Below are positions 59,195-64,000 of a stretch of DNA of 64,000 bases, piece after piece. Numbering within the stretch: position 1 is the stretch's first letter; each line of letters begins with the position of its first letter. Both the position numbers and the translations under genes were made by a program. The notes beneath the pieces were generated by a model. That model worked only from the letters and a program-made list of their open reading frames with translations, searched no databases and had not been told where the DNA came from. This DNA comes from Hymenobacter fodinae (GTDB lineage: Bacteria > Bacteroidota > Bacteroidia > Cytophagales > Hymenobacteraceae), in contig NZ_SRLA01000001.1 in assembly GCF_004745825.1 (NCBI RefSeq), forward strand, positions 1,426,001 through 1,490,000, given 5' to 3'.

Positions 59195-60070
59195 CTAGGC
59201 GGCAACGCGGGTGAGCTGGTGGAGGAAGTGCTGGCGGCTTTCCCGCAGGGCCGGGTACGCCTCGGGCGCTATGGGCAGCTCGCCGTACCACACGTACTCA
59301 AACTGCCGGGTGAGGGTAGCAAACTCCGCGGCCCAACGAGTGCCCGCCAGCTCCTGCAGATAATAATGGTTGGTTTTTTCGGGCTGCCAGTCAATCAAGC
59401 GTTGCTCGGCCAAGTGGCGCAGCACTTGCAAGTATCCTAAGCGCACGGCCAAGCGGTAGTTGGCCGCCGCCTCAGCTTCGGCCAGCGCGGTGGCAAAGTC
59501 CACGGCATGAATGTCTTCGATGGCCGACTCATATGGTAGGGGCTCTGCCGCTAAAGCTCGCCGCCCAAACAGGGTGGTGAAGTCTAGGCGTAGCAGGCGC
59601 ACGAGCACGTACAGAAACGCGAGGCCAAACAGGCAATACACCACGTAGCGCCCCCGATTCTCATAGCCCGGCCCAGAGAGCAGCTTACGGAACCACTCCG
59701 ACAGGCGCCACCAAATCAACGACCACATGCTGGGGTCCTTGGGCTCTTCCTCGGGTTTCACGTACTGAAACTCGCGCTGGCTGCGCAGTTCCTGCAGGCG
59801 TTGCTCGGAGGGGCGGCGCAGTACGGCAGGCAGTTGCTGGTCGCCGGGTAGAGAGATGAGGCGTTGCTCGGCCGTGGCTGTATCTCGTGCTGGTCTTTCC
59901 GGCGGCAGAATAGGCGACTTAGGCGGCCGCACGGGCGGTTGCACGCTTGGGCCCGGGGCTGCCGTGCTCGTCAGCGTCAGGCTGCACAATAGGCCTAGCA
60001 TCAGCCCCAAACGTAGGGCCTGCCGGCAGTGGTGAGCGAACAAATGAAAGAAAAATAGCACGCGAAACAC
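59195..60070 (-). CDS. DUF4129-like membrane protein of the MoxR module
   Basis: 291 residues from a GTG at 60070; an ATG at 60001 would still leave the signal-like segment (MLGLLCSLTLTSTAAPG), so the start is uncertain. A Pro-rich stretch (PPVRPPKSPILPPERPARD) leads to one helix (GRYVVYCLFGLAFLYVLVRLL) and a helical cytoplasmic C-terminal domain (YRLAVRLGYLQVLRHLAEQRLIDWQPEKTNHYYLQEL) matching the DUF4129 pattern, which is also the C-terminal domain of transglutaminase-like membrane proteins. The stop TAG lies inside a GGCCTAG copy and is 4 bp from the next start. Confidence 0.82.
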   Translation of the reverse strand: MFRVLFFFHLFAHHCRQALRLGLMLGLLCSLTLTSTAAPGPSVQPPVRPPKSPILPPERPARDTATAEQRLISLPGDQQLPAVLRRPSEQRLQELRSQREFQYVKPEEEPKDPSMWSLIWWRLSEWFRKLLSGPGYENRGRYVVYCLFGLAFLYVLVRLLRLDFTTLFGRRALAAEPLPYESAIEDIHAVDFATALAEAEAAANYRLAVRLGYLQVLRHLAEQRLIDWQPEKTNHYYLQELAGTRWAAEFATLTRQFEYVWYGELPIAPEAYPALRESRQHFLHQLTRVAA

Positions 60071-60123
60071 GTAAAGAATAAGCGGCAGTTCGGCTAGGCC
60101 AGTACGCCCGCTAATGGATAGGC

Positions 60124-61179
60124 CTAGTACTCGCCTTCGTCGTCGGGGCGCAGGATTTGGGGCTGTACTTCGGGAGCAGGTTGTCCAATGGCATCTACCA
60201 AGTAGTGCAGGCTTTCGCCTTCTTTGCGCTCTATCAGGTTGAAATATTGAAAAGCTATGGCCAGCAGAATTAATGGGTATACGGCCAAGCTCAGGATGGA
60301 GCGCAGCGCAGTCGCTACCACAAAACCAACACGGGCACTGCCCTCTAGGCCACCCTGTGAGGTTGCTAGCGCAAAAGGCGAGCTGATCAGGGAGGTCAGC
60401 ATCGTAATGGCTAGCAGGATGACGATACTAATAATCAGCATTACGGCTAACAGGCCGAAGGTAGACCACCATTTTCCCCAGATGAGCCGGAAGCTGCGCC
60501 CGATGGTAGCAAAAAAGCCCAACCGCTCCCGCACCCAAATAATCAGGAATAAACTGAGCGCAACGGAGATATACGTGAATGAGCCGAAAACTAGAGTGAG
60601 CATGAGCATTACCGCAATGCCGAGCAATACCTTGCTTCCTCCACCTCCTCCTACTAGGAGCGCACTAATCAGGCCTGCCGCTAGCGCAACAAAGAAGAAC
60701 ACTACCATAAAGGCTAGGCCTAGGCCTAGAAAGGCCAATACCGTCCCGAAAAAGCGCTGTCGCACCAACCGCCACACATCTGCCACCTCAACTTCGGTGG
60801 TAGGAGCGGCTTCCATCCGGAGCGTTACGTAGCCATACACTGTCAGGACGAGGATGGTAAGGAGAACCAGACTTCCGAAGAGAATTACTAGGTAGGCTGG
60901 GCTAAGCAACATGCCGGAAAAAACGGAGCTCATGATGGCTGCCGGATTGTTCTTGCCCGCCACTGAGCTCTGCAGAGTTGCGATGTTATTGAGCCATTCC
61001 AGCGTCATCACTGCCGATACTATTCCAATGAGTAACGCAACGGGCAGTACAATCATCAGCAATGCCTTGCCCAGGGGTTTAAAGTGGGCCCTTACAAAAT
61101 CAAAGGAGGCCTCTATTTTCTGCCCGAAGTCACGCTCCTTTAAAAAGTGGGAGGGATGGGTAAATGGCAGGTAACGCAT
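60124..61179 (-). CDS. Polytopic membrane protein of the MoxR module, function unknown
   Basis: 351 residues, ATG at 61179. The hydrophilic N-terminus (FLKERDFGQKIEASFDFVRAHFKPLGK) is followed by six or seven long helices between residues 35 and 300 and a polar tail ending DDEGEY. It recalls DUF4013/GDPD-membrane-domain-like proteins but I cannot assign a family with certainty. It lies 35 bp after the SpoIIM-family gene in the same direction. Within the coding DNA, positions 60714-60729 hold three overlapping repeat units that encode Gly-Leu-Gly-Leu in a membrane helix. The TAG stop also belongs to a repeat copy. Confidence 0.82.
   Translation of the reverse strand: MRYLPFTHPSHFLKERDFGQKIEASFDFVRAHFKPLGKALLMIVLPVALLIGIVSAVMTLEWLNNIATLQSSVAGKNNPAAIMSSVFSGMLLSPAYLVILFGSLVLLTILVLTVYGYVTLRMEAAPTTEVEVADVWRLVRQRFFGTVLAFLGLGLAFMVVFFFVALAAGLISALLVGGGGGSKVLLGIAVMLMLTLVFGSFTYISVALSLFLIIWVRERLGFFATIGRSFRLIWGKWWSTFGLLAVMLIISIVILLAITMLTSLISSPFALATSQGGLEGSARVGFVVATALRSILSLAVYPLILLAIAFQYFNLIERKEGESLHYLVDAIGQPAPEVQPQILRPDDEGEY
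60714..60729. repeat. Overlapping cluster of the GGCCTAG repeat
   Basis: CTAGGCCTAGGCCTAG is a perfect palindrome-like run holding four overlapping copies of the heptamer (two per strand) inside a coding sequence, densest point of the dispersed family in the window. Confidence 0.85.
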
Positions 61180-61214
61180 ACGGGTAAACGTGGAGAAATA
61201 GAAAAAGAGTAAGC

Positions 61215-62183
61215 TTAGAAAGCAGATGGTTTAGGCAGGCTGGCACCACGCCGGTGCAGCCACCACGGGTACACCACAAAATAGCCCAGAATAAAAGAAG
61301 CGGAGGTACCAATGATGGCTAAGCTGGCCCACATGGGCATTTCGGTGTGGCGTGTAACAAAGCCTTCCAAGAAACCGGCTACCACGAAGATGGGTACCAG
61401 ACCTAGCACTAGCTTCATGCCGTCGCGGGCACCGAGGCGCAGGGCGTCAGCCCGGGAATACGTACCCGGAAACAGCAGGCTACGCGCCATGATGAGGCCC
61501 GCCCCGCCCGCCAGAATAATGGCGGAAATCTCCAGCGTACCATGAATCCAGATGGTGAGTACTGAGGGCAGCAGCACGCCCTTCTGGTGAAAGAAGTATT
61601 GGAAGGAACCCAGCATCACGCCGTTCTGAAACAGCATGTACCCCGTTAGCAACCCGCCCGTAATACCGCCCGCAAAAGCATAGAGCGACACCTTTACATT
61701 GTTGAGCGTAATCTGCAGGAACATCAGCGTCTCGTCGGTGCCTTTGTAAATGGCCATGGGGTCACCCTTCTGGATGTTGGCCAGCGTCTGGTTGACGTAC
61801 CGGTCGCCGAGCACTACCCGCACGAAGGTGTCGTCGAGAGCCGCGGATAGAGCTCCGATAGCCGTGCAAAGCAGAAAGAACAAGAAAGTGCCCAGTAGTA
61901 CCCGATGGTGCCGCACAATGAGCAAGGGCAACTCAAGGCGCCAAAACTGCCCCAGCCGACTCGTGTCCTCGGTTTTGTTTTTGTACAGGGCCTGGTGTAG
62001 CTTGCTGGCCAGCCCATTGAGGTAAACGGTGGTCGTCGAGTTCGGATAGAAAGTTCGGGCGTACGACAGGTCGTCGGTCAGCTCAATGAACCGCTGGGCT
62101 AGTTCATCGGGTCCGGTAGGCGGCTGCGTTTCGTACTGATGCCAACGCTCCTGATTCTGGCGTAAGAATACGGCTTCGCGCAT
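61215..62183 (-). CDS. Stage II sporulation protein M (SpoIIM)-family membrane protein
   Basis: 322 residues. The N-terminal cytoplasmic region has the family pattern MREAVFLRQNQERWHQYE and LAQRFIELTDDLSYARTFYPNS. Then come about six helices with NNVKVSLYAFAGGITGGLLTGYMLFQNGVMLGSF and LLPSVLTIWIHGTLEISAIILAGGAGLIMARSLLFPG, which are characteristic of SpoIIM/UPF0095-type proteins. Outside spore formers these genes occur beside RDD and MoxR genes, as here, and their role is unknown. First gene of the reverse operon; an exact Bacteroidota -7 element lies about 55 bp upstream. Confidence 0.92.
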   Translation of the reverse strand: MREAVFLRQNQERWHQYETQPPTGPDELAQRFIELTDDLSYARTFYPNSTTTVYLNGLASKLHQALYKNKTEDTSRLGQFWRLELPLLIVRHHRVLLGTFLFFLLCTAIGALSAALDDTFVRVVLGDRYVNQTLANIQKGDPMAIYKGTDETLMFLQITLNNVKVSLYAFAGGITGGLLTGYMLFQNGVMLGSFQYFFHQKGVLLPSVLTIWIHGTLEISAIILAGGAGLIMARSLLFPGTYSRADALRLGARDGMKLVLGLVPIFVVAGFLEGFVTRHTEMPMWASLAIIGTSASFILGYFVVYPWWLHRRGASLPKPSAF

Positions 62184-62238
62184 AAGGTGTGCCGCCGGTA
62201 AAACAGCTAATATTACGGGCGCCGATAATGGCGCTGGT

Positions 62239-62246
62239 CAAATATA
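62239..62246 (-). promoter_or_regulatory. Predicted -7 element of the SpoIIM-MoxR operon
   Basis: Reverse strand TATATTTG, an exact TAnnTTTG, 56 bp before the ATG at 62183, giving a leader of about 50 nt. No clear TTG lies at -33. It is in the 109-bp gap shared with the divergent RDD gene. Confidence 0.5.
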
Positions 62247-62292
62247 CAGGTTTCGGACTGGCACCCATCGGGCTGGTTTTTTTTCTTTTTAC

Positions 62293-63021
62293 ATGAGTAC
62301 CATTCGCATCCAAACCGCCCAAAATGTAGTGGTGGAGTACGACACGGCCAGCGTGGGCGACCGAATTGTGGCCCAACTGCTCGACTGGCTAGTGATGGGA
62401 CTCTGGGCCCTCGGGGTAGGGTTCCTGCTGGATAAGGCGCTGGATTCGGGCACGCTCAAAAACACGTTTTTCTACGTGCTGGTGGCGGCACCACTGCTGG
62501 TGTATCATCCCGTGTGCGAAATTTTCTTCAACGGCCAGAGCCTGGGTAAGCAGGTGCGCCGCATCAAAGTCACGCGCCTCGACGGAACTCGCCCAGGCCT
62601 CGGCGACTATCTGCTGCGCTGGCTCATTGGGCTGTTTGAAATTCAGATGACCGGCGGTACAGTGGCCTTGCTGGCGGCTCTAATCAACGGGCGCGGGCAG
62701 CGCCTCGGCGACCTGGCCGCCGGCACCACTGTGGTCAGTATGCGCAGCCCCCAAAATAGCCCCGATTTCGAGCTGACCCTGGTGCCACCTGGTTATCAAG
62801 TAGTTTTCTCCCAGGTTGCAGCCTTATCTGACCACGATATGGCCCTAATTAGGCGCCTGTATCAGCAAGCCGTTGCTCGAAACAACTATGTGCTGCTCAA
62901 CGACGTGGCCAACAAAGTCAAGACACTCACCAATATTCAAACCACCCTGCACGACGAGCCCTTTCTGCGCACCATCTTGCGCGACCATGCCGCTCTGTTG
63001 CAGGAAGAAAACGCCCGCTAG
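62293..63021 (+). CDS. RDD-family membrane protein
   Basis: 242 residues. The RDD domain is complete: TASVGDRIVAQLLDWLVMGLWALGVGFLL (R, DD-type positions), TFFYVLVAAPLLVYHPVCEIFFNGQSLGKQVRRIKV and ALINGRGQRLGDLAAGTTVV. A soluble, helical C-terminal extension of about 80 residues (VAALSDHDMALIRRLYQQAVARNNYVLLNDVANKVKT) follows. RDD proteins are small membrane proteins of uncertain function, some linked to ion transport. It diverges from the SpoIIM gene, the usual partner. The TAG stop belongs to a CTAGGCC copy. Confidence 0.92.
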   Translation: MSTIRIQTAQNVVVEYDTASVGDRIVAQLLDWLVMGLWALGVGFLLDKALDSGTLKNTFFYVLVAAPLLVYHPVCEIFFNGQSLGKQVRRIKVTRLDGTRPGLGDYLLRWLIGLFEIQMTGGTVALLAALINGRGQRLGDLAAGTTVVSMRSPQNSPDFELTLVPPGYQVVFSQVAALSDHDMALIRRLYQQAVARNNYVLLNDVANKVKTLTNIQTTLHDEPFLRTILRDHAALLQEENAR

Positions 63022-63037
63022 GCCACCTCGCCGCACC

Positions 63038-63076
63038 AAAAGACCGACCTGCACTTAGGGGCAGGTCGGTCTTTTT
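63038..63076 (+). terminator. Intrinsic terminator after the RDD gene
   Basis: AAAAGACCGACCTGC (63038-63052) pairs perfectly over 15 bp with GCAGGTCGGTCTTTT, loop of 8 nt, five-T tail to 63076. Confidence 0.9.
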
Positions 63077-63092
63077 CCTTAGTAAGTTATTC

Positions 63093-63119
63093 CCTAACGG
63101 CTGCAGCCGCGCCGTTAGG
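63093..63119. repeat. Inverted repeat between RDD and SDR genes
   Basis: CCTAACGGC (63093-63101) and GCCGTTAGG (63111-63119) form a 9-bp stem with a 9-nt loop. No T-run. It is the middle of three consecutive hairpins. Confidence 0.6.
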
Positions 63120-63131
63120 TCTTGATGCAGA

Positions 63132-63163
63132 AGGGGGCAGCACTCCGAAGAATGCTGCCCCCT
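63132..63163 (-). terminator. Hairpin downstream of the SDR gene
   Basis: AGGGGGCAGCA (63132-63142) pairs with TGCTGCCCCCT (63153-63163) over 11 bp with a 10-nt loop, 27 bp after the SDR stop on the reverse strand. No T-run follows, so a weak or factor-aided terminator. Confidence 0.6.
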
Positions 63164-63190
63164 ATACCTGAATGGGTGATTATACCTGGC

Positions 63191-63901
63191 CTACCATGGT
63201 ACCGGCTGCCCTTGCCAGGTTACGAAGCTGCCGTTTTCTTCGGCGTGCAATTGGTCGGTGAGGCGGATGATGCCTTTAGCCGAATCGGCAGGCGGAATGG
63301 CCGCGTTAGAGCCTCCCATACCCGTCCGCATCCAACCCGGATCTACCAGCACCGAAATCAAACCATAGGTGCCTACTTCGGCGGCTAGTGCCCGCATATA
63401 CATATTTAGGGCGGCTTTGCTGGCCGAGTAATGGTACGGCTCACCAGAAGCTTTCCAGGTAAGGGAGCCCAGGCCCGAAGAAAGGCTGATGATGCGCGGC
63501 TTGTTTCCGGCTTTCAACAGCTCCAGAAAGGTCTGTGCTACTAGCACAGGACCAATGGCATTTACCTTAAATACCGTGAGGGCATTATCGGAGGTGAGGG
63601 CGCCTAGGTTCTGTTTGGCGGGGTCCTCGGGACCAGCCCCCGGGAAAATACCGGCATTGTTAATGAGGATGTCGAGAGCTGCGGTGTGGCGACGCACTGC
63701 TTTCTGCGCCTGCGCAATAGAGTCTTCGCTCGTTAAATCAAGCTGAATAAGGTGCAGGCGAGTAGTGCCTAACGCCTTCAATTCAGCAGCTGCATCAGGG
63801 TTGCGGCAAGCGGCATACACCGTGTCGCCCCGCTCCAGATATTGGCGAGTGAGTTCGAGGCCCAGGCCCCGGTTGGCCCCGGTAATTAGTACGCGTTTCA
63901 T
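63191..63901 (-). CDS. Short-chain dehydrogenase/reductase (SDR)
   Basis: 236 residues, ATG at 63901. The NAD(P)-binding motif TGANRGLGLEL (residues 7-17), NNAG (ILINNAGIF), the catalytic Ser in ISLSSGLG and YHYSASK (Tyr and Lys of YxxxK) are all present, as is the PG loop (VDPGWMRTGMGG). Family length is normal. The closest pattern is that of the C-factor/sniffer-like single-domain SDRs, which reduce carbonyls; the substrate is unknown. It is separated from the RDD gene by three hairpins. The RNRG-type turn (Arg after Asn) and AACRNPD suggest NADPH preference. Confidence 0.92.
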   Translation of the reverse strand: MKRVLITGANRGLGLELTRQYLERGDTVYAACRNPDAAAELKALGTTRLHLIQLDLTSEDSIAQAQKAVRRHTAALDILINNAGIFPGAGPEDPAKQNLGALTSDNALTVFKVNAIGPVLVAQTFLELLKAGNKPRIISLSSGLGSLTWKASGEPYHYSASKAALNMYMRALAAEVGTYGLISVLVDPGWMRTGMGGSNAAIPPADSAKGIIRLTDQLHAEENGSFVTWQGQPVPW

Positions 63902-64000
63902 AAAGGGAGGTGAAAGAATGAAAGATGGCGTTAGGGGGCCGCAGTTTACATCAAAAACTAGTAAGCTGCTGCCTAGGCCACTCGTTCTTGTTAAAACAAA

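Larger units (their letters stand above)
4067..63979. repeat. Dispersed GGCCTAG / CTAGGCC repeat family (about 60 copies)
   Basis: Hand-read copies start at 4067, 4070, 5646, 6020, 6496, 8109, 8971, 12245, 13046, 13134, 14631, 14991, 15430, 15453, 18151, 18154, 18197, 18553, 18991, 20316, 20375, 21221, 25901, 28752, 29121, 35320, 36562, 37703, 37856, 37859, 38514, 41614, 42695, 42839, 44003, 44285, 45692, 46185, 47817, 49681, 51247, 53228, 53576, 54735, 55661, 56069, 57046, 57703, 58275, 58284, 58506, 58902, 59192, 59992, 60094, 60121, 60345, 60714 (four overlapping), 63018 and 63973. They lie in genes and gaps, on both strands and in all frames. Many extend to GTGGCCTAG. With equal base use about eight would be expected in 64 kb. 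Confidence 0.8.

Noticed and set aside
1-64000. Searched for tRNA or rRNA genes, insertion sequences, prophage genes, toxin-antitoxin pairs with DarT and CRISPR arrays
   Set aside because: None found by reading; gaps are short and the gene order is consistent with a stable chromosomal core region.

Overview
The window comes from a Bacteroidota chromosome and most probably from Hymenobacter or a close Cytophagales relative. Evidence for this is a SusC/SusD pair, a complete alternative complex III (ActA-F) operon joined to an aa3-type cytochrome oxidase cluster, an rpsF-rpsR-rplI operon without ssb, promoters of the TTTG-N19-TAnnTTTG type, many Bacteroidota-type lipoproteins and outer-membrane proteins, and moderately GC-rich DNA. 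The genus is an inference from overall gene content. I see no tRNA, rRNA, insertion sequence, prophage or CRISPR array.

Layout. 1-5.5 kb: 5' part of an RNase D gene (reverse), then an orphan susC-susD pair. 5.5-15.4 kb: single genes separated by strong bidirectional terminators: an unknown helical protein, a small membrane protein, a CocE-type S15 hydrolase, an M14 zinc carboxypeptidase, a basic repeat protein, queA, a lipoprotein methyltransferase, and two lipoproteins of like design with paired C-terminal membrane helices. 15.4-24.1 kb, all reverse: priA, a YyaL/SPATA20-type thioredoxin-domain protein, a GSCFA protein with a very long basic/acidic tail, and rplI-rpsR-rpsF.

24.5-42 kb, forward: the respiratory supercluster actABCDEF-coxB-coxA-ctaA-ctaB-coxC-coxC-cox4-SCO-DUF420-small CxxC protein. 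Quinol is oxidised by alternative complex III, electrons pass through its cytochromes c to the aa3 oxidase, and ctaA/ctaB make heme A for that oxidase. 42-54.7 kb: a 1239-residue NtrY-like sensor kinase, a 1260-residue predicted outer-membrane protein, a lipoprotein, a GH20 hexosaminidase and a polytopic GT-C-like protein. 54.7-62.2 kb, reverse: a membrane-stress/MoxR module (SpoIIM family, polytopic protein, DUF4129-like, DUF4350-like, MoxR ATPase, NADAR protein, DUF58), with a divergent RDD gene. The window ends with an SDR oxidoreductase.

The most unusual signal is not a gene. The heptamer GGCCTAG/CTAGGCC (often extended to GTGGCCTAG) occurs about 60 times by my hand count, roughly eight times the uniform-base expectation, although it contains the normally rare tetramer CTAG. 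It is spread over both strands and all frames, supplies the TAG stop codon of at least six genes, forms an inverted-pair hairpin between convergent genes, forms a perfect 16-bp palindrome, and is sparse in the ribosomal/respiratory block. This resembles DNA uptake sequences or highly iterated palindromes of other bacteria. Other points of interest are a cysteine-free SCO-like protein in the oxidase cluster, a NADAR gene translationally coupled between moxR and DUF58, and hairpins inside the respiratory operon.
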